Shown here: one piece after another, positions 47,853 through 56,613 of the stretch
How positions within the stretch are numbered: the stretch's first letter is position 1
Layout: every line of letters starts with the position of its first letter
From: Microbacterium sp. 1S1
Lineage (GTDB): Bacteria; Actinomycetota; Actinomycetes; Actinomycetales; Microbacteriaceae
Reading direction: 5' to 3'
Length of the DNA stretch: 64,000 bases
Assembly (NCBI RefSeq): GCF_008271365.1
Contig: NZ_CP043430.1
Coordinates: 2,232,001 to 2,296,000, forward strand
Translations under genes and position numbers: made by a program
The notes under the pieces: model-generated
Told to the model about the DNA's origin: nothing
The model's input: only the letters and a program-made list of their open reading frames with translations
Databases searched by the model: none

Positions 47853-49166
47853 GTGGAATTCCTGCTCTATCTGGGCGGCATCGTGTTCATGCTGATCGGC
47901 CTCGGGGTCTCGATCGGTCTGCACGAGGTCGGTCACCTCGTCCCCGCGAAGCTCTTCGGCGTGCGTGTCGGCCAGTACATGATCGGCTTCGGCCCTCGGC
48001 TCTGGTCGAAGCGGATCGGGGAGACGGAGTACGGCTTCAAGCTTCTGCCGCTGGGTGGCTTCATCTCGATGTCGGGGATGTACCCGTCGTCCCAGGAGAG
48101 CGGTCCCGCGTCCGGGGCGTTCCGCACGCTCATCCAGGATGCGCGCTCGGCGAACGACGAGACGATCACCGAGGGTGCCGAGGACCGGGTCTTCTACAAG
48201 CTGCCGGTGTGGAAGCGCGTGGTCGTCATGCTGGGTGGCCCGCTCATGAACCTCGTCCTGGCGGTGGTCATCTTCACCGTGCTCGTCAGCGGGATCGGTG
48301 TGCAGCAGGGGACGACGACGGTGGCCGCGGTCAACGAGTGCGTCGTCCCCGCATCGTCGTCGGCGACGGAGTGCGGGGCGGACGACCCGGAGTCCCCCGC
48401 AGCGGCAGCCGACGTGCAGCCCGGAGATGTCCTGGTCTCGATCGACGGGAAACCCGTGTCGACCTTCGCGGACGCGACCGCGATCGTGCAGGCCTCGCCC
48501 GGTCGAGAGCTCGACCTGGTCGTCCGCCGGGACGGCACGGAACAGACGTTGACGCTCACCCCCATCGCGGCCGAACGCACGATCACGGACGCGAGCGGAC
48601 AGCCGGTGCTCGATGACGACGGGGAGCCCGTCGTGAAGGAGGTCGGCTACGCGGGGATGATCGCGCAAATGGGTTTCGTGCAGCAGCCCCTGACCGCCGG
48701 CCCGCAGCTGGCAGCGGACACGGTCGCCCGCGTGAGCTCGCTCATCGTCACGCTGCCCGTCCGGCTGTGGGACGTCGGAGTCTCGCTCGTGACGGGCGGG
48801 GAACGCGATCCGAACGGCCCCCTGAGCGTCGTCGGGGTGGGGCGGTTGGCCGGCGAGGTCGCCGCGACGGACGCTCCGGTGCTCAACCGGTTCGCGGTGC
48901 TGCTCGGTCTGCTCGGCTCGCTCAACGTCGCGCTCTTCGTGTTCAACCTCATCCCGCTGCTGCCCCTCGACGGTGGGCACATCGTGGTCGCTCTGTGGGA
49001 GGGCATCAAGCGCGCGTGGGCGAAGCTCTTCCGCCGGCCGCCCCCGGCTCCGGTCGACGCCACGAAGCTCGTGCCGTTGACCGTCGTCGTCGCGACGCTG
49101 CTCATCGCGATGGGGGCGCTGCTGCTCGTGGCCGACCTGTTCAACCCGGTGAAGCTGCTCGGCTGA
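47853..49166 (+). CDS. rseP: Site-2-type RIP metalloprotease (RseP/Rip1, M50)
   Basis: A 437-residue intramembrane protease. The zinc motif HEVGH is at 24-28 in helix one (GVSIGLHEVGHLVPAKLFGV). A FGPRLWS/GGFISMSG membrane loop follows, then one PDZ domain (about 185-260, DVQPGDVLVSIDGKPV), and the third zinc ligand in LIPLLPLDGGH near 372. Four helices in all. It cleaves membrane anti-sigma factors or other single-pass proteins. It lies between dxr and ispG, the usual genome position for this gene. Confidence 0.95.
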   Translation: MEFLLYLGGIVFMLIGLGVSIGLHEVGHLVPAKLFGVRVGQYMIGFGPRLWSKRIGETEYGFKLLPLGGFISMSGMYPSSQESGPASGAFRTLIQDARSANDETITEGAEDRVFYKLPVWKRVVVMLGGPLMNLVLAVVIFTVLVSGIGVQQGTTTVAAVNECVVPASSSATECGADDPESPAAAADVQPGDVLVSIDGKPVSTFADATAIVQASPGRELDLVVRRDGTEQTLTLTPIAAERTITDASGQPVLDDDGEPVVKEVGYAGMIAQMGFVQQPLTAGPQLAADTVARVSSLIVTLPVRLWDVGVSLVTGGERDPNGPLSVVGVGRLAGEVAATDAPVLNRFAVLLGLLGSLNVALFVFNLIPLLPLDGGHIVVALWEGIKRAWAKLFRRPPPAPVDATKLVPLTVVVATLLIAMGALLLVADLFNPVKLLG

Positions 49167-49180
49167 CGGGGCGAGCGCGC

Positions 49181-51064
49181 TCAGCGCAGGGCGTGTCCGA
49201 CCAGCCGCTCGAGCGTGCGGATGCCATCCCTCGACAGGATCGACTCGAGGTGCCCCTGGACCGACGCGAAGCCGTCGCCCCGGAGGGCGTACACGTCTCC
49301 GGTCGCCGGGTCTGCGGAGACCTCGGCGGCGCCGACAGACAGGGTTCCGGGGGCGACGCGTGCGGTGAAGGTGTTGTAGAACCCGATCGACGCGTCCTCG
49401 CCGAAGATCGGCACCGCCTTCTGCATTCCCTGATGCGGAGCATCCAGCGGCGTGAGCGCGATCCCCAGCCGGTCCGCCAGGATCTGATGGCTCAGGCAGA
49501 CCGCGAGAAGCGGGGAGTGCGCCCCCATCCGGGCTGCCACGACCTCGCGCAGCCGCGTGATGCGCGCGCTCTGATCGTCGCGCGGATCGCCGGGGCCGGG
49601 CCCCGCCACGACGAGGTCTGCGCCGCGCACGTCGTCGTCGTCCACCTGGTCCCAGGCCGCGATGGTCACGTCGAGCCCGAGGTGCCGCAGTTGGTGCGCG
49701 AGCATCGTCGTGAAGCGGTCCTCGGCATCGACGACGAGAGCGGTGCGGCCGGAGAACGGCCCCGTGAAGTCCTCGCCCTGCGGGTTCAGCCAGAACTCCG
49801 CGAGGCGGGCGTTGCGCGAGGAGAGCAGAGCGGCGACATCGGGGTCGTCTGCGAGTCGCCGCGGCTCGCCGGGGGCATCGGCGTCGCTCCGGGCCTCGGC
49901 CACGCGGTCCCGGTCGATCGCGCCGATGGCCCCGAGCACGCCGGCCGCCTTGCCGTGCGTCTCGGAGACCTCGCCGTGCGGGTCGGAGTGCCGGACGAGC
50001 GTGGCGCCGACGGGGACGTTCAGCCGGCCGTCCTGCAGGTACACCGTGCGGATGAGGATCGGGGCGTCCAGGTCGTGCCCGCCCTCCGCGTTCGGCGTGA
50101 AGAGCGCCGCGACGCCCGAGTAGTAGCCTCGCGGCTTGCTCTCGTGCCGCCGGATCACCGCGCAGGCGTTCTGCATGGGGGAACCCGTCACGGTCGGGGC
50201 GAACATCGTCTCGCGGAGGATGTCCCGCGGGTCCAGGCCGCTGCGGCCCCGCAGCATGTACTCGGTGTGGGTCAGCCGCGACATCTCCTTGAGGTGCGGG
50301 CCCGTGATCCGTCCTCCGTCGGCGCAGACGGCGCTCATCATCTTGAGCTCCTCGTCCACGACCATGAACAACTCCTCGGTCTCCTTCGCCGAGGCGAGGA
50401 AGTCGATGAGGGTCTCCTTCGTCGCGCCGCCGGCGGGGTGCCGGAAGGTCCCGGAGATGGGATTCATCGTGACCACGCCACCCCGCGCCACCACGTGGGC
50501 CTCGGGGCTGGCGCCGACGGCGATGTGCCCGGGGGTGAAGACGGCGAAGGTCCAGTAGGCGCCGCGCTCGTGGGCGAGGAGCGCCCGGAACCATGAGAGC
50601 GCCGCGTGCCGTTCATCGGCGTCGACGGTCGCCGTGAAGTCGCGACGGATGACGAAGTTCGCACCTTCCCCGCGGCCGATCTCGTCCGCGATCACGGTCT
50701 CGACGATCGCGGCGTAGTCCTCGTCGGCGATGTCGAATCCCTCATCGCTCAACGGAACGGGAGCGGCCGGGAGGGCATCGAGCACAGCCGCGGTCGGCAG
50801 GTGCAGGTGCTCGTCGACGACGATGCAGCGCAACGGAGCACCGTCGTCCTGCGCGACGAACCCGCGTTCGCGCACCTGCCGGTAGGGGACGAGTGCGAAG
50901 ACCTCCCGCGGTGCCCCCGCGTCGGTCAGCGGGATGTCCGCCAGCAGTTCGACGTCCGTGACGTCGCCGGTGAGCAGCTCCACGGTGGATGCGCCGTCCC
51001 GGGCGATCAGCACGAAGGACGCCTGCGGATCGGCGCTGAGCTCGTCGAGGCGAGAGAGGGTCAT
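49181..51064 (-). CDS. Fused anthranilate synthase (TrpE-TrpG; PhzE-like architecture)
   Basis: A 627-residue fusion. Residues about 1-415 form the chorismate-using TrpE-type domain (PISGTFRHPAGG, EELFMVVDEELKMMSAVC, PTVTGSPM, ESKPRGYYSG). Residues about 435-627 are a class I glutamine amidotransferase (VVAGPGPGDPRDD, nucleophile Cys in AVCLSHQILA, His/Glu in GHLESI). Product is anthranilate, or 2-amino-2-deoxyisochorismate if it acts like PhzE. A trp-type attenuator with tandem Trp codons lies just upstream, which favours anthranilate for tryptophan. AGGAG lies 6 nt before ATG 51064. Other trp genes are not here. Confidence 0.88.
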   Translation of the reverse strand: MTLSRLDELSADPQASFVLIARDGASTVELLTGDVTDVELLADIPLTDAGAPREVFALVPYRQVRERGFVAQDDGAPLRCIVVDEHLHLPTAAVLDALPAAPVPLSDEGFDIADEDYAAIVETVIADEIGRGEGANFVIRRDFTATVDADERHAALSWFRALLAHERGAYWTFAVFTPGHIAVGASPEAHVVARGGVVTMNPISGTFRHPAGGATKETLIDFLASAKETEELFMVVDEELKMMSAVCADGGRITGPHLKEMSRLTHTEYMLRGRSGLDPRDILRETMFAPTVTGSPMQNACAVIRRHESKPRGYYSGVAALFTPNAEGGHDLDAPILIRTVYLQDGRLNVPVGATLVRHSDPHGEVSETHGKAAGVLGAIGAIDRDRVAEARSDADAPGEPRRLADDPDVAALLSSRNARLAEFWLNPQGEDFTGPFSGRTALVVDAEDRFTTMLAHQLRHLGLDVTIAAWDQVDDDDVRGADLVVAGPGPGDPRDDQSARITRLREVVAARMGAHSPLLAVCLSHQILADRLGIALTPLDAPHQGMQKAVPIFGEDASIGFYNTFTARVAPGTLSVGAAEVSADPATGDVYALRGDGFASVQGHLESILSRDGIRTLERLVGHALR

Positions 51065-51102
51065 CGATGTCTCCTGTGCGAGGGCTCCGGCACGGCGCAA
51101 CG

Positions 51103-51126
51103 AAAAGACCGCCCCGGAGGCGGTCT
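51103..51126 (-). terminator. Terminator stem (3:4) of the trp attenuator
   Basis: AGACCGCC and GGCGGTCT form an 8-bp stem (51119-51126 with 51106-51113) around a 5-nt loop, and end in TTTT. The 5' arm ACCGCC can instead pair with the upstream GGCGGT. Confidence 0.85.
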
Positions 51127-51153
51127 GGATTCGAGGGAACGCGAACACACCGC

Positions 51154-51189
51154 CTAGGAGGCGGGCCACCAGGTGATGTGCGCGATCAT
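51154..51189 (-). CDS. trpL: trp leader peptide (11 residues, tandem Trp)
   Basis: ATG 51189 to TAG: M-I-A-H-I-T-W-W-P-A-S. It resembles actinobacterial trp leaders such as the Streptomyces type that starts M-x-A-H and has a Trp run. TAGTTT lies exactly 6 nt before the ATG, so it should be translated from a leaderless transcript. Confidence 0.85.
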   Translation of the reverse strand: MIAHITWWPAS

Positions 51190-51195
51190 GGGGCG

Positions 51196-51201
51196 AAACT
51201 A
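51196..51201 (-). promoter_or_regulatory. Putative -10 box (TAGTTT) of the trp leader
   Basis: TAGTTT, 6 nt before ATG 51189 of the leader peptide. Confidence 0.55.
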
Positions 51202-51291
51202 CCACACCGCGCGCAGCCCGCCCGGGGCGTGACGCCTTCGGGTCGATGCGACGACGATGCGCGGATCCAGCCCTTCCGCATCCGGGCGGCG

Positions 51292-51297
51292 TAGGCT
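51292..51297 (+). promoter_or_regulatory. Putative -10 box (TAGGCT) of ispG
   Basis: TAGGCT, 6 nt before GTG 51304; leaderless-type arrangement. Confidence 0.55.
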
Positions 51298-51303
51298 GGG
51301 AGC

Positions 51304-52455
<1,152 letters not shown>

Positions 52456-52456
52456 G

Positions 52457-53335
52457 ATGGCGAGTCCGATGACCACACCCACGCTCGTCACCTTCCCTGA
52501 CGGCGGCCTCCGCGGCGACGCCGTCGTGACCCGCGTGGCGGACGACGGCGACGGAACCGTGGTCGTCGTCGACGCCACTCCGTTCCACCCCGTCGATCAC
52601 ACCTGGCCCGACCAGCCCGGCGACACCGGCGCGATCGCCGGCGGGGGTGGATCCGTCCGCGTGACCGAGTCGCTCATGGCGGCGGTCTCGGACGACGGCG
52701 AGTTCGCGGTGGGCAGCGCGATCCCCGTGAAGCGCGGAACCGAGGGCTGGACCTGGCTGGTCGGCCATCGGCTGGAAGACGAGGCACCGACCTGGCTCGC
52801 CGAAGGGGCGCGCGTGGCGCTCACCGTCGACGCGGCGCACCGTGCCGGGCTCAGTCGCGGTCACACCGCGTGCCACCTCGCCTCCCTCGCCCTGGATCTC
52901 GCGGTCGCGGACCTCTGGCGCAAAGACCCGGGGCAGGACGCGCTCGGAAATCCCGACTTCGAGGGACGGGCGAACCAGTCCAGCCGCATCAGCGAGGACG
53001 GCGCGGTCGACGAGTACCGCCTCGGCAAGAGCCTGCGCCGGGCGGGATTCGACACCGAGACCTTCGCGGCCACGCTGGCGGACCGCGCGCAGCGCATCAA
53101 CGCGCAGCTCGCCGCCTGGGTCTCCTCGGCGGCCGCGAGCCGTATCGAGGTGGACGGACCGACGATCGTGGATCGGCGGCGCTGGCACTGCGAGCTCCCC
53201 GAGGGCGAGGCCGTCATCCTGTGCGGCGGCACCCACGTCCGTTCCCTCGCAGAGTTCGCCGCCATCACCGTGACGCTGGACCTGTCCGACCCGCAGCTCC
53301 TCGTGATGACGACGACCGCGACTCCCGCCTCCTGA
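52457..53335 (+). CDS. AlaX-like trans-editing protein (SAD domain, metal-dependent)
   Basis: A 292-residue protein related to the editing part of alanyl/threonyl-tRNA synthetase. The N-terminal beta domain (1-110) has PFHPVDHTWPDQPGD. The zinc site is in SRGHTACHLASLAL (HxxxH near 136-140) and in ILCGGTHVRSLAE (Cys-Gly-Gly-Thr-His near 256). Such proteins hydrolyse mischarged tRNA-Ala; use on other small aminoacyl compounds is possible. It abuts ispG, so they are probably cotranscribed. ATG 52469 is an alternative start. Confidence 0.82.
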   Translation: MASPMTTPTLVTFPDGGLRGDAVVTRVADDGDGTVVVVDATPFHPVDHTWPDQPGDTGAIAGGGGSVRVTESLMAAVSDDGEFAVGSAIPVKRGTEGWTWLVGHRLEDEAPTWLAEGARVALTVDAAHRAGLSRGHTACHLASLALDLAVADLWRKDPGQDALGNPDFEGRANQSSRISEDGAVDEYRLGKSLRRAGFDTETFAATLADRAQRINAQLAAWVSSAAASRIEVDGPTIVDRRRWHCELPEGEAVILCGGTHVRSLAEFAAITVTLDLSDPQLLVMTTTATPAS

Positions 53336-53366
53336 TCCGTCGCCCGCATCAGGCCTTCGCGGCGGA

Positions 53367-53412
53367 GCAGGCGCCAGCGGCCCGTGTCGCCTGCTGTCGC
53401 GTGGCTGCCTGC
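53367..53412. repeat. 46-bp imperfect direct repeat, copy A
   Basis: It begins GCAGGCGCCAGCGG and matches copy B over the full 46 bp at about three quarters of positions. Each copy contains CAGGCG ... CGCCTG, so it can also fold. It lies in the 184-bp gene-free stretch 53336-53519. Confidence 0.55.
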
Positions 53413-53460
53413 TCCCGCAACGCGCCCTCACTCCGCGTGGACTCAGGCGAACGCGCGGGC

Positions 53461-53506
53461 GCAGGCGCTGGTGGCACGTGTCGCCTGTTGCGGCGTGAGT
53501 GCCTGC
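53461..53506. repeat. 46-bp imperfect direct repeat, copy B
   Basis: It begins GCAGGCGCTGGTGG. Start-to-start distance from copy A is 94 bp. Words such as CAGGCGAAC and AGGCGCTCCC recur on the far side of the next gene (54250-54300, minus strand), suggesting a family of intergenic palindromic elements. Confidence 0.55.
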
Positions 53507-53519
53507 GAGCGCGATGGGG

Positions 53520-54212
53520 TCAGCGCACGAACCCCGCCTGCACCCGCCCACCCGCGAGCACCAGTTCCTCGCTGACCCGCGCGGCGAAGCCCGGGAAGTC
53601 CCCGTCGAGCAGGGGAGCGCTGAGTCGATCCGCGCGTTCAGGACACCATGCCCGCAGACGTCGGGGGAGCCACTTTCCGGACCCGATCCACTGCCCATCG
53701 ACCAGCAGCATCAGCTCGGCCAGCCGCTCGAACAGCAACCCGGCCACGACGTGCTGCTCGAGCGGATCCGTGGCGTCCTGCAGGTCGTCGAGGAGGTCGG
53801 TGATCACGTACCGCCGGAACAGGGATTCCCTCTCGCCCAGCACCGGGCCGGCGGCGAGCACGGCGTCCCACTGCGCCCGCAGCTCCGCCAGCGCGGGTCT
53901 CGACCGGATCGGAATGCCCTCCACGAGCATGTGCACGATGACCGGGCGGTGCTGTGCCACGCCGCGGTCCGCCCACTCCCGGAACCCTTCCGTCGTATAC
54001 GCGAAGACCTCGAAGATCTCCCCCTCGAACGCGTGGGTGGCGGCCTCGCTCACCTGCGCCTCGTCGGCGAAGAGTTCGTCGTCGATGAGCAGGAGGTCGA
54101 TGTCGCTCGTGTGCGTGCGCTCTTCACGGGCCGTGCTTCCGGCGATGATCGCGATCCCCGCACGCGGGTACCGTTCCGCGAGGAAGTGCTCGACGCGCTC
54201 GGCCTGATCCAT
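53520..54212 (-). CDS. Nucleotidyltransferase-domain protein
   Basis: A 230-residue protein of the Pol-beta nucleotidyltransferase superfamily. The catalytic motif is IIAGSTAREERTHTSDIDLLLIDDEL (GS and DxD) near residue 22; a helical C-terminal half follows. It resembles aminoglycoside-type or kanamycin-type adenylyltransferases in layout, but the substrate is unknown. ATG 54212 lies 6 nt after TACGCT. It sits between two intergenic repeat-rich stretches. Confidence 0.78.
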   Translation of the reverse strand: MDQAERVEHFLAERYPRAGIAIIAGSTAREERTHTSDIDLLLIDDELFADEAQVSEAATHAFEGEIFEVFAYTTEGFREWADRGVAQHRPVIVHMLVEGIPIRSRPALAELRAQWDAVLAAGPVLGERESLFRRYVITDLLDDLQDATDPLEQHVVAGLLFERLAELMLLVDGQWIGSGKWLPRRLRAWCPERADRLSAPLLDGDFPGFAARVSEELVLAGGRVQAGFVR

Positions 54213-54218
54213 CTCGAC

Positions 54219-54224
54219 AGCGTA
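54219..54224 (-). promoter_or_regulatory. Putative -10 box (TACGCT) of the nucleotidyltransferase gene
   Basis: TACGCT, 6 nt before ATG 54212; leaderless-type arrangement. Confidence 0.55.
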
Positions 54225-54248
54225 GCGGTGGGGACGCAGGCGAGCGCG

Positions 54249-54273
54249 GCTCCCCAGGCAGTCCTGCCTGGGA
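54249..54273. repeat. Intergenic hairpin CTCCCCAGGCA / TGCCTGGGAG
   Basis: A 10-bp stem with one bulged C and a 4-nt loop, between the RNB gene and the nucleotidyltransferase gene. It could end the RNB-gene transcript or belong to the AGGCG-type repeat family seen at 53.4 kb. Confidence 0.5.
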
Positions 54274-54309
54274 GCGCCTGATTCCGGGTGTTCGCCTGAT
54301 CCGGCGGAG

Positions 54310-55725
54310 TCAGAGGGCGAGCTCGATCTCACCGGAGGCGATGTCCGTACGCACGACGCGCAGCCGCGTCACGTCGCCGGGCTTCGTGCCGGGAGGCACC
54401 GGCGCCGTCGCGGTCACGGCAGGCTCCGCGATCTGGACGGCGGCCCTGTCGCCGCGGAGCTCGATGACCGTCGCCTCGATCGTCCGGCCGACGAGGGGAC
54501 GGAGGAGCGCGGCCTCGACCCGGTTCACGGTGTCCGCATCCAGCTGCGATGCCCGCCGGCCCGAGTCCTGCATGAGCGCGGGGAGGTCTCCGAGAGACGA
54601 GCGCACCCACTCCGGGACCGGCCGGCCGATCGATACCGCGAGGCAGATCGCGAGCGCCCACCGGTCGACGAGCCGGCGGAGGGGAGCGGTCGCGTGCGCA
54701 TAGGGGGCGCCGATCGCGGCCTGCACGGCGTCCACGGGCGGCTGGCCGTCGAACACGACGTACCCGGCTCCGCGGAACAGCGACGCCGCGGCCTCCAGCA
54801 CGGGAAGGGTCATCGGGTCGCTGCGATCCAGACCGCGGAGGTACTCGCCGTAGGTGCCGTCGGTCCAGGGCCGCCCCAGAGCCTCGGTCTGGTGGCGGAA
54901 GGCCGAGAAGGCCGCGTCGTCCGGCTCCGGCATCGTGCGGAGGATCCCGACCCCGGCGTCGATCATGAGGCTCGCGGCCGCCATGCCCGTCATGAGGGAG
55001 AGCTGCGCGTTCCATTCCTCCACCGGTAGCGGGCTTCGGCGCTCGATCGCGTAGGAGCCGTCATCGGTGCGCACGACCTCCTCGTCCGGGACGTTCAGGC
55101 TCGCTCCGCCACGGAGACGCTCCTGCCCCAGGCGCAGGGCTCCGATCACCGGCAGGAGAGAGGCGAGACCGCCCTCACCCCGGTCCAGCGCCTCCTGGGC
55201 GGAGACGTAGTCGAGCTGGACGCGCGAGCGGATGAGTGCGCGCTCCAACCGAAAGTCGGTCACCGCTCCCGCCGGGTCCAGCGCGAACGTCCACACCAGT
55301 GCTGGCCGCTCCACGCCGGGGAGCAGGGAGATGCGGTCCTCGCTCAGCACGGGCGGGTGCAACGGGATCGTCCCGTCAGCGGCGTACAGCGTCTGTCCTC
55401 GTCGCCGTGCCTCCGTGTCCACGGCTCCGCCCGGCACGACGAAACCCGGTACGTCCGCGATGGCGTACCGCACCCGATAGCCGTCGCCGTCGCGGTCGAG
55501 GTGGAAGGCTTGGTCGAGGTCGCGGGCACCCGCCGGATCGAGGGTGGCGAACGGTAGGTCCGTCAGGTCCAGGTCCGGGGGAGTCGCCGAAGCGGCTTCC
55601 GCCTCGGCGAGGACGTCGGCAGGGAACCCCGTCGGCGTTTCCAGACTCGCCCGCAGGGCCGCGAGGGCCGCGGCCAGCTCGGTCTGGTCGACGGACGGGG
55701 CGACATGCGAGCGGCGCTGGGGCAT
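54310..55725 (-). CDS. RNB-domain exoribonuclease (RNase II/R family)
   Basis: A 471-residue 3'-5' exoribonuclease consisting of the RNB catalytic domain with only a short N-terminal lead (about 45 residues) and a small S1-like C-terminal part. Acidic active-site residues are in LPFATLDPAGARDLDQAFHLDRDG; other blocks are YAIADVPGFVVPGGAVDTEARRRGQTLYAADG and APYAHATAPLRRLVDRW. It lacks the cold-shock domains of full RNase R/II, as is common in actinobacteria. ATG 55725 lies 6 nt after TAGGCT. Confidence 0.9.
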   Translation of the reverse strand: MPQRRSHVAPSVDQTELAAALAALRASLETPTGFPADVLAEAEAASATPPDLDLTDLPFATLDPAGARDLDQAFHLDRDGDGYRVRYAIADVPGFVVPGGAVDTEARRRGQTLYAADGTIPLHPPVLSEDRISLLPGVERPALVWTFALDPAGAVTDFRLERALIRSRVQLDYVSAQEALDRGEGGLASLLPVIGALRLGQERLRGGASLNVPDEEVVRTDDGSYAIERRSPLPVEEWNAQLSLMTGMAAASLMIDAGVGILRTMPEPDDAAFSAFRHQTEALGRPWTDGTYGEYLRGLDRSDPMTLPVLEAAASLFRGAGYVVFDGQPPVDAVQAAIGAPYAHATAPLRRLVDRWALAICLAVSIGRPVPEWVRSSLGDLPALMQDSGRRASQLDADTVNRVEAALLRPLVGRTIEATVIELRGDRAAVQIAEPAVTATAPVPPGTKPGDVTRLRVVRTDIASGEIELAL

Positions 55726-55731
55726 GCTGCC

Positions 55732-55737
55732 AGCCTA
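55732..55737 (-). promoter_or_regulatory. Putative -10 box (TAGGCT) of the RNB ribonuclease gene
   Basis: TAGGCT, 6 nt before ATG 55725; back to back with the next box. Confidence 0.55.
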
Positions 55738-55791
55738 GGTCGGCGGCCGCCGCGATCGCCGGCATCCGGCCCGTGTGCCCGCAGCGGCCGC

Positions 55792-55797
55792 TAGCGT
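55792..55797 (+). promoter_or_regulatory. Putative -10 box (TAGCGT) of the PEP-mutase-like gene
   Basis: TAGCGT, 6 nt before ATG 55804; leaderless-type arrangement. Confidence 0.55.
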
Positions 55798-55803
55798 GGG
55801 GAC

Positions 55804-56574
55804 ATGAGCACCGCTGCCAAAGCCCAGACCCTCGTCGGACTCTATGACGCCCCGGAGATCCTCCGCGTGGTGAACGTGTGGGACGTCGTCTCCGCGCGTG
55901 CCGTCGCCGCGCTGCCGGAGACGAAGGCGATCGCCACCGCCGGTCACGGCATCGCCGCCTCGTTCGGCTACGACGACGGGGACACCCCGCGCGACGTGAT
56001 GATCGACATGGTCGGCCGGATCGCCGCCGCCGTGTCCGTCCCCGTGACGGCTGACCTTGACGACGGCTATGGAGCTGCGGGGGAGACCACCCGCCTCGCG
56101 ATCGCGGCCGGTGTCGTCGGTGCGAACGTCGAGGACCGCCTCAAGCCGCTCGACGAGTCGGTCGCCGTGGTCGAGTCCATCGTGAAGGCCGCCGAAGCCG
56201 AGGGTGTGCCCTTCGCGTTGAACGCGCGCACCGACGCGTTCGTGCGGGGAGGGTCGCGGCCGGTGGAGCAGAGCATCGCGGATGCCATCCAGCGCGGTCG
56301 CGCCTTCCTCGACGCCGGCGCCACCGCGGTGTTCGTCCCCGGCATCCTCGACGCGAACGTCACGCGACAGCTGGTCGAGGGCATCGGCGAGCGCAAGGTC
56401 AGCGTCATCGGGATCCCCGGCGCGCTCGCCGCCTCCGAGTACGAGAAGCTCGGCGTCGCCCGCATCTCCTATGGCCCGCTGCCGCAGCGCGTGGCGCTGA
56501 CGGCGCTGCAGGAGCTCGCCGAGAGCCTCTACACCGGCGGCGTCGTCCCGCACGGCCTCCCGGCCCTGAACTGA
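55804..56574 (+). CDS. Isocitrate lyase/PEP mutase superfamily protein
   Basis: A 256-residue TIM-barrel protein. The metal-binding signature is VPVTADLDDGYGAAGE, followed by VGANVEDRLKPLDE (where the family often has EDQ) and ALNARTDAFVRGG. The nucleophile-loop Cys of methylisocitrate and isocitrate lyases (KKCGH) is not present, so it is more like the oxaloacetate hydrolase/carboxyvinyl-phosphonate-type members. Substrate unknown. It lies 40 nt before proS but proS has its own box. Confidence 0.85.
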   Translation: MSTAAKAQTLVGLYDAPEILRVVNVWDVVSARAVAALPETKAIATAGHGIAASFGYDDGDTPRDVMIDMVGRIAAAVSVPVTADLDDGYGAAGETTRLAIAAGVVGANVEDRLKPLDESVAVVESIVKAAEAEGVPFALNARTDAFVRGGSRPVEQSIADAIQRGRAFLDAGATAVFVPGILDANVTRQLVEGIGERKVSVIGIPGALAASEYEKLGVARISYGPLPQRVALTALQELAESLYTGGVVPHGLPALN

Positions 56575-56601
56575 CGGACGAGACGGGTGACCGCGGCTCA
56601 C

Positions 56602-56607
56602 TACACT
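56602..56607 (+). promoter_or_regulatory. Putative -10 box (TACACT) of proS
   Basis: TACACT, 6 nt before GTG 56614; leaderless-type arrangement. Confidence 0.55.
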
Positions 56608-56613
56608 TGAGCC

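Larger units (their letters stand above)
51103..51189 (-). promoter_or_regulatory. Tryptophan attenuator controlling the fused anthranilate synthase gene
   Basis: On the minus strand, region 1 (CCGCC, inside the leader peptide) pairs with region 2 (GGCGG at its stop codon). Region 2 as GGCGGT (51154-51149) can instead pair with ACCGCC of region 3, the 5' arm of the terminator. A ribosome paused at the two Trp codons (51171-51166) would cover region 1, freeing region 2 to form the antiterminator. This is classic transcription attenuation. Confidence 0.85.

Noticed and set aside
55804..56574. Methylisocitrate lyase (prpB)
   Set aside because: The active-site Cys loop of the lyases is absent, so only the superfamily is named.
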